64,000 bases of DNA, taken from positions 310,001 to 374,000 of the forward strand of contig CP087213.1 of assembly GCA_020912385.1 (NCBI GenBank), written 5' to 3'. The notes under the pieces are model-generated. The model worked only from the letters and a program-made list of their open reading frames with translations. It was not told the origin of the DNA and searched no databases. Both the position numbers and the translations under genes were made by a program. The number at the start of each line of letters is the position of its first letter. Positions within the stretch are counted from its first letter, which is position 1. This document shows, in pieces, positions 45,116 through 55,164 of this stretch. This DNA comes from Neofusicoccum parvum. Lineage: Eukaryota; Ascomycota; Dothideomycetes; Botryosphaeriales; Botryosphaeriaceae.

Positions 45116-45583
45116 TGAGGCTCCAATCTCATAGTGAATATATATCTAGTGGGCCTCCGCAAGACTGCTGTCTTTGAGAAGAATGCTGCCAAGCTGCCTC
45201 ATTCTACCGGAGCCTTTTCAGCGGCACGTGATCTTTGCGCGCTCGCTCAGGATCCACCAATCAGCTGTTGCAAGGTTCTGTCCACGCCCGTCTCGACCTC
45301 CATCCGTACTAATGGTTAAACACTGTCAAACAGATTCCCATCGCCAAGCTATGCCGATCTATCCAGCTCTACTTCCCAGGAAAAACGCTCGAATTGCGCC
45401 ATCATACGAAACACGTTAAGCATGCCATCTGGAGCAATCCTGCGTCGTGGAGGCGGGATTCACACTGGAAGTATGGACTAATGCGGGATATGCTGTTTGA
45501 TTGGGCTGTGTGAGCAACGAAAATTCAACCCACAACTCCATCACACTATCCCGCAGCACGTAGTATGAGGGTATGCAGGATAA

Positions 45584-45649
45584 TATCCCACTTGCTGTGG
45601 GATACTATCCTGCCGCTATGGGATACTATCCTGCTGCTGTGGGATATAC
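45584..45649. repeat. 21-bp tandem repeat with TATCC-core and perfect 8-bp inverted repeat
   Basis: Two and a half units of CTGTGGGATACTATCCTGCCG (45595-45649). Overlapping its left edge, TATCCCAC-ttgct-GTGGGATA (45584-45604) is a perfect inverted repeat. The TATCCTGC/TATCCCAC core is the same as in the 13-bp minisatellite 1 kb to the left; isolated TATCCCGC copies also occur near 45545 and 45731. Confidence 0.85.
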
Positions 45650-45985
45650 TCTCCCACATCTCAAACAGTCCGCGAGAAGATGTGTGGTCCGAATGGAAGC
45701 CACCTGTATCCCAAATCGTCACTAGAGATTCTATCCCGCCTGGAGGTTTTCTTTATTATGGATCATGGAATGGCCAAACCCTCTGGATATGCAACGCTTC
45801 TTCGCGCCGGCTGCTTTTGTTTCTCGAAGAAAAGACCCATTCATCCACTGAGGTCCGTCGCAAATTCCAGATTTTTGTTATTTGGGGTTATTGTTTTGGA
45901 TCAAACTGAGTAGGTGTTGCTCTATTTCATGGTGTATATTGCTTTCGTTACTAACCATCTGATGTAGAGTTCCAACACATCCAAA

Positions 45986-46537
45986 ATGGACCAATCCGAG
46001 CAAATCTCCTTTGGCTTGCCATTGACAAACGAACCTTCGCAACTGGAGGAATCATTTTTGTCTTATGACTTCCTTTTTGATGACGGCAAAGGGAATTCCG
46101 ACATCTGGATGGGAACGCGGCAGGACACAGTCTCCTCCGGAGGGTCCGATGACGTTGCTTCGGCAACTTTCGATCAATGCGACATGAACGGGGTCGACCC
46201 GCGACCTGGTCCCTACTTCCCTCAGCAATGTCCACAAGCTGCAGTGCCGGGTCCTGTCGCCGACGTGAAAGGCAAAAATGGAGATTCACTCCCGGGTATG
46301 GAATTCTATCCAGAGTGTAAACACAAATCGCAGCCACCTCCATTTGTCTGCCGTGATTGCCATCCTGAGAAACCCTTCACCCTCAAACACAACCTCTATC
46401 GTCACGAGGTCGAATTCGGTCATGGCGGACGGCCCAAACGGGAGAAGCGCAAGTGTCCTGAGTGTAAGCAAAAGTTTAGTCGCTCGGATAGCCTCAACAA
46501 CCATAGGCGGACTAGGCATGGGGTGGGCGAGAATTGA
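45986..46537 (+). CDS. C2H2 zinc-finger protein (183 aa)
   Basis: Predicted small nuclear DNA-binding protein, single exon, 183 aa. The N-terminal 120 residues are acidic/Ser-rich and lack motifs. The C-terminal 65 residues contain an atypical first finger FVCRDCHPEKPFTLKHNL followed by YRHEVEFGH (C-x2-C...H-x5-H) and a canonical second finger KCPECKQKFSRSDSLNNH followed by RRTRH (C-x2-C-x12-H-x4-H). The basic link GGRPKREKRK may serve as an NLS. The layout matches short Pezizomycotina C2H2 proteins with paired C-terminal fingers. It sits right beside the TATCC repeat arrays; whether it binds them is only a guess. A related C2H2 gene lies 2.8 kb downstream. Confidence 0.85.
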   Translation: MDQSEQISFGLPLTNEPSQLEESFLSYDFLFDDGKGNSDIWMGTRQDTVSSGGSDDVASATFDQCDMNGVDPRPGPYFPQQCPQAAVPGPVADVKGKNGDSLPGMEFYPECKHKSQPPPFVCRDCHPEKPFTLKHNLYRHEVEFGHGGRPKREKRKCPECKQKFSRSDSLNNHRRTRHGVGEN

Positions 46538-46711
46538 ATGCTGGCAGTGGAATGGGCAGTCTTCTAAAGTCTGTACCTAGATACCTAGCTTCGACTGCTT
46601 GGTACCGTTGATTGAGGTTTCTTTTGCATTTCGTGCGGGTTTTTGTTGTTCGACGATTGATCTTGATGCTGGCATCCAATTCTGTCAAATATCTCACTGA
46701 GAGTACTTGCA

Positions 46712-46984
46712 ATGATATTTTCCTACCGATCAACTTCCATTCAGGCTTTAGCGCCCTGGAAACGTAGGCAATTTTCTGCACACATTGAATATGGTACCGT
46801 TGGAGCGGAGCAAACGGACGAGTCGCGTCCGATTACTCCATCTGGCCTGGAAGCTTCATACACTCCCTCCCTGGAAACGGGAAAGCAGAACTGGCACAAA
46901 TATGCCATCAGACACCAATGCTCAATACTCATGCTACTGGTGCTTCTCAGAACTGCTGCTATGTTGCTTCTTAGCATACTCTAA
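46712..46984 (+). CDS. Possible small tail-anchored peptide
   Basis: 90-codon frame from an ATG, ending with a hydrophobic segment (SILMLLVLLRTAAMLLLSIL) at the extreme C-terminus, as in tail-anchored proteins. No family, no splice evidence and no obvious promoter; it could equally be chance coding downstream of the C2H2 gene. Confidence 0.2.
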   Translation: MIFSYRSTSIQALAPWKRRQFSAHIEYGTVGAEQTDESRPITPSGLEASYTPSLETGKQNWHKYAIRHQCSILMLLVLLRTAAMLLLSIL

Positions 46985-47147
46985 TTGTGACGTATGTGCT
47001 GAGTAAAATTGGGTGATTTCATCGAGTTCTCCATTCTCAATGTTGTGAAGTGGAAATCTATCATACTTATACGATAATTAGGCATAGAAAAGTGTTGTAG
47101 TACCATTAGCAAAGCCACATTCTTCTCCTTTTCATATCAATTACAGA

Positions 47148-47846
47148 ATGATGCAGCGCGTGGAGCGCCAGTCAGCCTTGCCGCTCCGCGTCGGGGCGGG
47201 CCGGGGGCTGCATGAAGTGAGCGCTTGCGTCGGCTGCAGAAGACTCGTAATGGCAAATGCTCAGCCTGTGTCTACACAGCCTATCGCCACTCATGCACAA
47301 AGCCAATATCGCCGGCTGCGCCTGAATCTCCCAGTTTCAGCGCAACGTGAAGGCGATGGTCAGCGTGTAGGGCGGCGGGCGCAGATCCCACTCTTCGAAA
47401 ATGGGAATAATGAAACGGCTCTCACACAGAGCGTTGGACAAATGGCTGCGCCTTTGTCTAGCAATAACGCCCAATTTGTGGTGGTCACTGCCGTCCTGCA
47501 GTCGTCGGGCGGGGGCTGCGGCTATCCCTGTAGGCCACAGCTCATACCCGAAGGCAAACCTACCTGCGTTTGCCTTACGAATAAAGTGGCGAGAACACTT
47601 GCGGTGCGGTCGCACGGAACACCCGAAGGCCTCAGACGTGTGGCTTCCAGCAACCCGGCGCTGCCGGTCTTGCGTTTCTGCTGGCGCCCGCTGGCCGACC
47701 AGTCAGGCTCGTATGCCCGCTTGGTAACGGCATCCGCAAACCCGGTTACCTCAGAAAGCCTTGCAGAAACCGATATGGGAGGAGATAAGAGGGGCCGGAC
47801 GGTGATCTTAGCGACAGAGGGTATGCGAGCGCTTGCTTCGCCGTAG
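47148..47846 (+). other. GC-rich 232-codon open block, origin unknown
   Basis: A frame is open from the ATG at 47148 to 47846, but the composition (Arg/Ala/Gly-rich) and the base texture differ from nearby fungal genes. The block holds strong hairpins, for example AAGGCAAAC-ctacctgc-GTTTGCCTT (47551-47576) and GTGCG-GT-CGCAC (near 47607). Like the block at 44879, it looks more like structured RNA or foreign DNA than a protein gene. No protein family recognised. Confidence 0.3.
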
Positions 47847-49337
47847 AGTTGAGAATGTTTGCGTTTGAAAATCTACCAAGGAAAGTCCGAAGGCCAGCGG
47901 GAACTTATGACAGATGACTTCCACACACTGCCGCGCTCAGGGGCTTCAAAAGCGGCCTGTAAAGTCTACGCGAGGCGTTAGGTACAGAACACGGGGTCGA
48001 AAGTTGACTGATGGCCCGTACCGGATAGAAATGTGTTCTTGTATCGATTGATCTCGCAGTCTAGCAAGGCTCGCCTCTGAAGAAAGACATGCGTCCGCTG
48101 GAAGGCTAGACTTTTTGTTGAGCTTTTCGGTCTCGGCTGAGAGGAAGAGTGCCGCAGCCACACCTGCGAGCAAGACCCACATGCGCGAGGCTGAGTATGT
48201 CCTTAACTTTTTGAAGTGTCACGCGCCAAATCCTAGAGCAAGCTGGTGTTGATTATGAAGTGATAAAGCCTTACCGGATTTTGTGTCATTCTAAGCGTCT
48301 TCTCTTCTCTTATTTTGCCCCTCCGCAGTGCACAGTGTACTTGCACCAAACAACCCCACTTGGAAGCACCGGCTGGACGAACACATCTGCAATGCCGTAA
48401 TATGGAACAGATAATACGGCAATCTCACACGGCTAACAGGGCAGACTTACACGTTGACAGGGCGCGCGTTTGAGCAAGCTCTTTCCCAGCAGGCCGCTCT
48501 TCCTTCCGCCAGTAAAATCAATCCCTCCCCTGAACCTCCCCTGAACGCTCACCGAGCGAGCCGCTTGCGCCGACGCACCACAATTTCGAACACAGAGGCA
48601 AGACCTGGAGGCATGATGGAGCACACATAGGCTAGACGCCATCGTTGGCTCAAGTCCAACAAGAGGCCCATCCACCTCCAGCTCGAGACGGTTCAACGTC
48701 AGGAATGGGAATGTCCATGCAGGCGCTTCTACACTGCAGAAGATGGCGTGTATTCGAGACTAGTGAAACACCGTTAGCGCAAGCAGCAACGTTTCCTTCC
48801 CACCTCTCCAGCACTTGACCGTGTCAAGTCGTCGAGTGTCATCCCTCCATAGCGCACACCATTGGTAGTTTGCGCTGCTGTATCTCGTCATGCAGTGGAA
48901 GGCCATCATAGGAGGTTTCTGCATAATCCGTCGCGGTGTGCCGCCGCCGTTAGGGGTAATGGAGTATAAACTCTCACCGTCGTCAACGTCAACTGCCCAT
49001 CGACTGAAGCTCCATCATCCTCATCTATCCCTACTGCGCTGGTCGCATTCGAAGAACTCTTACTTCTTTACCATCACTTCGAACCCGAATCACTCTCTCT
49101 TTCCGTGGCAGATAGTACAACCTCCTGCTTTCTTTCGTTGAGACTACCCGAAGGCGAAATCCAACCAGCGGCCCCCCTGAGGCAGCAAGCGTATCGTCTT
49201 TGGAGGATACACCTATCTGTAGCGAGCAGGTCTCGTCTCTGTCAGGCACCCACTGTTGTATACTTCGCCTTCTTTGACTCGGTCGTGGCATTCACGTTGA
49301 CGCTGGGAAGCTGTTGTTGCTTGTGGTGCCCCACACC
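47847..49337. other. 1.5-kb intergenic region
   Basis: Right flank of the GC-rich block and upstream region of the second C2H2 gene. No further coding signal or repeat recognised. A GGAGTATAAACTC sequence near 48960 may be a TATA-type element, but it lies about 375 bp from the ATG. Confidence 0.4.
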
Positions 49338-50246
49338 ATGTCGGCATTCCAGACGTCACCCCCTTTCGGGCCGTTCGGCCACCCTTCGGATGGACTCGCC
49401 ATCAGCAAGCCACCAGCTCCTGAGGCTTTCTTCTTGTGGAGGAGGCATGATGAGTTGGAAGATGCGCCGGCATCCATGGGCCACCCGTCGCCTTCGACTT
49501 ATCAGGAGCCTCTGCAGCTGGGAACATCCTCTTCCTGGGATAGGGGGTTGACCCAAAGCTCTTCAGGATCATGGATGTCTGGGTTTACATCCTCATCCGC
49601 ATCCGGTCATTCTGATCATCCTTCGGGCCCCTTCTATCTTGAATGGTCTCCCCAATTTGGCATCAGCAACCCCGGATGCGGTCCTGTCATGCAATACTCG
49701 GAGTCCTCAACCGATCTGGTGTATGCCGGTAGCTTTGACGGGCGCGGCTACACCCAATCCATCGTGGAGTCACCGGGACCAGACACTTCGCAACCGTACT
49801 TCCCAACCGACATACATTCGCATGAGCATATGTCTTCTTCGGCAGACTGGATCTGCACTTCACCTACAAGCTTCACTGGCCACGGAATCCAGTCCAGTGC
49901 AGACCAGGACTCTGAACTGCAAATCGGGATGAACGTCGGTTCTCGCAAGCGTCTCTCAGCATCCTCAGCTTCGTTGACCGATGCCGATGATGGGTCCATG
50001 CTCGAATGTTGTGGTCATCGGTTTGCCAGTAGGACATCGTTCAAACGGCACAGGAAGGGCTCCTGCAAAGCCGACAAATCCAGGGAAAAACGGTTCCAAT
50101 GCAACCCGGACATCCATTGCAGCAAAAGATATCTCCGCAGGTGCGGTCTCAAGAAGCACCTCGGGAGGGTAGGCTTGACGAAGGAACAGGTGGATGGAGT
50201 GGTAAGGGCGAAGTACGGAAAGGGGATGCATCGTCGTCCTATTTAA
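49338..50246 (+). CDS. Degenerate C2H2 zinc-finger protein (302 aa)
   Basis: Single exon from the ATG at 49338 (MSAFQTSPPFGPFGHPSDG), 302 aa. The first 210 residues are Ser/Gly/Pro-rich and disordered, like a fungal activation region. The C-terminal 90 residues hold a finger-like LECCGHRFASRTSFKRH followed by RKGSC (CCHC-like ending), then FQCNPDIHCSKRYLRRCGLK KH, which has C-x5-C spacing and lacks a clear last His, so the second finger is degenerate. The tail is basic (AKYGKGMHRRP). The overall layout is like that of the 183-aa C2H2 protein 2.8 kb upstream, suggesting a common family, but sequence identity outside the fingers is not obvious. Probably a nuclear regulator; target unknown. Confidence 0.75.
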   Translation: MSAFQTSPPFGPFGHPSDGLAISKPPAPEAFFLWRRHDELEDAPASMGHPSPSTYQEPLQLGTSSSWDRGLTQSSSGSWMSGFTSSSASGHSDHPSGPFYLEWSPQFGISNPGCGPVMQYSESSTDLVYAGSFDGRGYTQSIVESPGPDTSQPYFPTDIHSHEHMSSSADWICTSPTSFTGHGIQSSADQDSELQIGMNVGSRKRLSASSASLTDADDGSMLECCGHRFASRTSFKRHRKGSCKADKSREKRFQCNPDIHCSKRYLRRCGLKKHLGRVGLTKEQVDGVVRAKYGKGMHRRPI

Positions 50247-52459
50247 CTTTTCTCTCATTCGCATTAGCCGCCGGCGCCTACCGTTCGTGGTTGGGGTCCA
50301 TCTTTTAGTACCAGCGGGGTATGAAACACAATCGTATGTCAGGGACAGGGTTCGGCTGCAGAGATACCGGGATGCGTTGACATGGATGATGAGAGAGGCC
50401 TTCCTTCTTTTCCTCGCGTGGTTGAGACGATCCCAATTTCGTTCTGGTCGCCATGCTACCCCTCTTGTTAGCTCTCATAATACTTTGTATGCACTTGCCT
50501 TTTTGTACGGAGTACACAGCCTCATTCGATATCTCAATAAGCTTGTGGGTGGATTCCTTCTCTTTTCTGTATGAGGTACGGCTAGTATTCTCATAGTCCC
50601 TGCCTTTGTTTTCATATTACCGTGCCTTGCTTTCTTTAGTCCAGAGAGCGGCCTGGTGCCGTTGTTGCTCGGAGGTTTGCTTCGACCATCCTGTCTGCGG
50701 GGAAAGCCCACACATTTATCGGCGCTGGCGCACTTCAGGGGCATGCAGGCGTCCGTCTGTCACATTTTGCCCCACAGAACCACTGGACTACACTGCTCAG
50801 CTTATGCGCCCTTCAGCTAGGCTGTGTTCCTAAGTGATTGTTGCCTGATGACCGAGCCATAGTCTACCAATAGAGGTTATGCATGCAGGTTTTCGTTCCG
50901 GTACCATGTTGGTTGATTGGCGATAGTGGCTCGCACTTTCTCGCGGCGGCAAATCTGTGCGTTCCAATGAGCAGAGTTGCAGCCTTGCCACCCAGCGCAA
51001 TCGAGGCTTAGCAGTTCACTAGCAGCCAAGCGAATATAGAATAAACAAGCGTGCAGTTGACCATCCACTCAAAGCTCAAGAGTGAAGAAATTCTGATGGT
51101 TGTCGCCGGGCTGTAACACCCCGGTCGCATTGTGCGGGTGAGCGGGGACGACGACCGTGTAGGCTCCCCAAGCTGTTCGTCGACCCTCACTACTGGAAAG
51201 GATCATGAAAGATGCGGTTTCTCACACTGGTAATTATCAATTTACATGCAAGTCTTCTTTGCCGACGAATTTTCATGTCCGCAATGCTGTGCTCGATAAC
51301 ATCAAAGGGGAGCCAGGAGAAGAAAAATCGCGCATCGTCATCCTAGGTGCGCTGCAGAAAACTTCAACTTTTTAATGACGAGTGGACTAGCTTAGAAGCA
51401 TCCTAAGTGTTTTTTTTCTTACAACTCAACAGCTCTGCCAAGAATGTCTGGATTCTCCCGCTCACATCATTTGTACTTGAATGGGTGAGTGAGATACCCA
51501 AAGATATTCACAGCCTCCCGTACAGCGGGTAAGTCGTAGTTAATAAAGCATCATAGCAAGTTGATATAACATATTACATACTAAAATAGCCTACTAAATT
51601 ATTATCAGGACTGCATCGCAAGAGGTGAAATCTGAAAATACTCACGCTTAAACCACCCTCCGCTGAGCTACCTGGCGATGATTGCGTAAGCGGCACAGGC
51701 CCCTCTAGAGGATCCGTCGTAATCTGTAGAGAATGGGAGTCCATTTAGATTGCACCCCTGACAGATTGATGAATCCAAAGGAAGGACAATGCCTAATATG
51801 TCGGCCGGTCACCCAGGGGCACGGTGTGTGATTTATAGCGGACTGACCTATCCCAGGGCCCAGGAAAGAGCATGATGAGGCCGACTTCGCTCCTTCCCTT
51901 GCTAAGCGGAACAAAGAAAAAGCCAGAAGACATTGACACCATGCAACAAGTAAAGTTGCGGAACCGGTGCTGTGTGAATAGGTGCTGGATGAAGAGCAGG
52001 TGCTAACACAGGCACTTTATCGGACGCAACAGGAGATGAATGCACCACTCTAGGCTGTAACGAGATCCGTGGACGTCAGGAGTTGCTGGCAATAACGCAA
52101 GGCTGGATGAGAAACTGTTGGTGCCACAACGTCTCCATCCAGCTGTCTGATTGGAAGCGCAGAAAATTGAAAAGTATCGTTGAGCCCGCAAAACTAAATC
52201 AGCTTACACGACCAGAAATTTCCAAGGCTAAAAACTTAGATAATAATGGAGACAAGTTCAAAATAGCTTTCCTACGTCACCAGATCCCTTCAACCAAGTG
52301 ACTTCAAACCCCATCCTAAAGACCATTTCCACAGCTCGATATCCATTACAGCGCACCACCTGAAGGCTTCCTTGTATCCAAAACTCGAGAACAGACAATC
52401 TTATCGACCTGTTACACTTATACCCTCAAATATTTCATCTGGCTAGGCAGTGCCATGAA
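50247..52459. other. 2.2-kb gene-free region
   Basis: Between the degenerate C2H2 gene and the GDSL hydrolase. No coding pattern or repeat array identified; composition is AT-leaning, especially 51400-51650. Confidence 0.5.
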
Positions 52460-53784
52460 TTAAGGCATAGGAGGGTTTGAACATGATGCGGGAGCTCCTG
52501 CTGGAGTTGCCTGCCGTATGGTGAGTTCGCAAAGAAGACGGCTGATAATAACAGCGTATCCCCCTGGCTGCGGATGAAACACTCTTAGGATCGAGTCCGA
52601 CACGAAGTCACTGCGGCTCAGCATGGAGCGCCCGCGATACGCCGGATCAGGACCGCTATTGTCTGGCAGAGCAACTTCCAGCTCGAAGTTATCATTCTTG
52701 GCTGCGCGAACCCAGTTCACGATGGAATCCTCGAAAGTGGTAAGCCCGGGCTGGTCCTGGCGTCTGTTCAGGGACCGTGGAGCGTCGTCTTCGAAGTCGT
52801 GCTCGTGGTCGGACCGCTCTTCCAGATCCACTTCGCTCCGTTTGCGCCCAGGGCCGCTCGTACCCCACTCGAAGAACAGGAGACCGTTGCGGTTCGGGTC
52901 AGGCTCTGAGACTCCAGGTTCACAGTAACGACCGCCTAGCTCCCCGAAAGCTTGGTCGTAGTCGATGTAGACGAAGTTCTGGCCTGCCTGGGTCACGACA
53001 TCTCTGACCACTCTGTTGACAGCAAGTGTCAGGTCATTCAGGCGAGAACGTCTAATCTGGGTCAAGTATTGCTTCTGTGCCGCTGGCGAGATGTTGTACC
53101 AGAAGGACCATGTCACCCGGTCACAATCTTCCGTTGATTCGTCGAAGAATTGGGCGTAGCCCGTCCAATATACGTTCCCGCCCGGGCTGAGCTTTGGAAC
53201 CAAGGCGGCCGCAAGGGCCTGAAGATTTCCAGGAAGCGTGCTCTGAATAAGGCCTGCGGTCCTGTCCAGCTGGTCTTGACAGTCTTGGTCGCGTCCAGGG
53301 AGCCATTGGTAGATGCAACGATTGAGAATGTCGGAAAGCCCAACGTCGTTGCCGCCGGCGCTCACGGTGATCATGTCGTAACCAGTGCCAAGTGCTGACA
53401 CTTGCTGCTGCAGAATCTGAGGCCCTGTGGCGCCGGAGCAGGAAAGAAACTCCATTGCCGGTTTGGGATTCGGCATGCCGCTATATGCTTGTAGCTGCAT
53501 TGGGTATGAACGATCGTAGCGTGAGCAGGAACCGGAATCGGCCAGCTTACCCCCAGCCCCTATCCCCGCCGAACTGGTATCTGAATAAGCGTGCTGTGAC
53601 TTCTTGAGTCGTGTGGTGACATTTACTAAGAATCTCCGATTGCAGCCCACTTCGCAATATTAATCACTTGCCCCGCCTGCCTTTTGGAGATATCATCTTC
53701 ATGAGGAACTGCTGATGAAACAAAACTAATAGTCGCAAGGTGCCATGCCGTAATGATGACGGTGACTTTGAGATAGAGCTGCAT
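52460..53784 (-). CDS. Secreted SGNH/GDSL-type hydrolase
   Basis: Predicted extracellular lipase/esterase of the SGNH fold, 423 aa. Exon 1 is 53627-53784 and exon 2 is 52460-53573; the 53-nt intron splits the Tyr codon right after the catalytic GDS. The N-terminus MQLYLKVTVIITAWHLATIS is a signal peptide; an in-frame ATG at 53856 would place 24 polar residues before it and is less likely. Block I WAAIGDSYSAGIGAG (Ser), Gly-bearing SCSGATGPQ, block III TVSAGGNDVGL (Asn), and block V near the C-terminus with SDSILRVFHPQPGGY (Asp...His) complete the catalytic set. A Glu/Asp/Arg-rich insert (RKRSEVDLEERSDHEHDFED) lies before block V. A TATA-like TTTATATTC lies about 110 bp upstream. Without splicing, the frame from 53650 reads through the intron and gives a protein lacking the active site. 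Confidence 0.88.
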
Positions 53785-55164
53785 CTTCCACTGCAACGAA
53801 GAATGGATGTACTCTGATAGCGTAACAGTGCGATTGGAAAGCTCGGTTTCATGCAAGTACGGCTGGAATCCTTAATTACCTACTGACAATCGGGCCTTTA
53901 TATTCACACAGCTGTCTCATGCAATGGATGGGCATTTGGGATGAAAAAATGTTTCCGTTCAATGGCGACCAAGATTCTTGGCGTACTTAAGCGTCCCAGC
54001 CGGCGCAGTAATAGATTAAATGCGTTTAATTCCGAGTCTCTATAGGTGCCGTATTCCGACGGATCCGCGGATCGCTGAATTTGCTATTATTTACAACAGT
54101 GTTCTTTAAAAAGTATCATGAATTTTATTCCAGGAAGTCGTTCTTGAGAAGCGAGAAATATAGAGTTTGAAGTGCTCGGTTCTTAAGCTTTCTAGCCAAG
54201 GCAATCCCCGCGATCCAGCCCTGAAACATCTGGCTTACTGTAATGGTGCGTCATTTGCGGAGTTGTCCAAAACTCTTCGGAGGGATGCCGAGTGGGTAGT
54301 TTGTGGTTCTGATTTGGGGGCCAACAGCCGGCCACATCCGCGGACGTACAGGAACTTCCTTTTTGTACTATCATGTCTGTTCATGCACATGCACGTTTGG
54401 CTGGCACACATTTACTCTGTGTCTGCTGCCATGAGTCATAGCGAGTCTGCATGTTTGCATCTGCTGCTGAAAAGGACGAATGTGAATGTGGCCCTCTCCG
54501 ACGTAGGGATGCAGATTTACTGCTTTAGGCAAAGATACCGGAAGTTCTGGAGATAAATGGCCACTTTCCATCGCAGTCTGGACCTAGAAGACCTGCGTAA
54601 TTTCGTCAACTTTGTAGATCATCGAACTCTGTTACTTCCAGCCTTAAATGCGTCATATTCGACATGGGGTTTGCCACTGGAACAGGGGATAATCACAAAT
54701 TTTTGTGTCTGTGCTACATACTTGTGTACCTGAGTAGATCCCGGTTGTCTCCTGGGAATACGAGAAACAGTCGTATTCCGTCTGCGAACGCACAACATTT
54801 ACCGAGCTTCATTGCCTCACAAGGAAACTGAAAGAACTCTTCTCAGCCCGGTCAAAACGTAAAGTCGGTCGATGCACGGAGGTCTCCTGATATCTCGGCT
54901 ACTGCTTTCCAAGTGTATAGCCATAACTGCCCGAACATACTTGTCGATAACCTCGAGAGGCCCTTCTAGACGAGTCTTACTGACACTGACAGATGCGATT
55001 CCGACGGTTCTTCATGATGCAGGAAATTAAAGCCTCGTTCGTAAACCCCAAAGTTTACGCAAGAGTCTTGATAGACATCTCGACAATGAACTAAGGCCAT
55101 GCACATGCGGATGGCAAAGATACCCTCAGCGAAGTCGCAGTTGGCAGTAACGAATTTCTCCTGC
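53785..55164. other. 1.4-kb intergenic region
   Basis: Upstream of the GDSL gene and downstream of the allantoate-permease-like gene. No supported gene; short frames only. Confidence 0.45.

Noticed and set aside
44879..45125. Calling the GC-rich block a definite group II intron
   Set aside because: Too short for the full set of domains, no reverse transcriptase, and the comparison is from memory; kept only as a low-confidence feature and a finding.
45565..45909. 114-codon frame over the 21-bp repeat
   Set aside because: Its N-terminal half is a translation of the repeat (LWDTILPLWDTILLLWD) and nothing supports the rest.
47337..47615. Antisense frame in the 47-kb block
   Set aside because: No motif; competing frame on the plus strand is longer, and both may be chance in GC-rich DNA.
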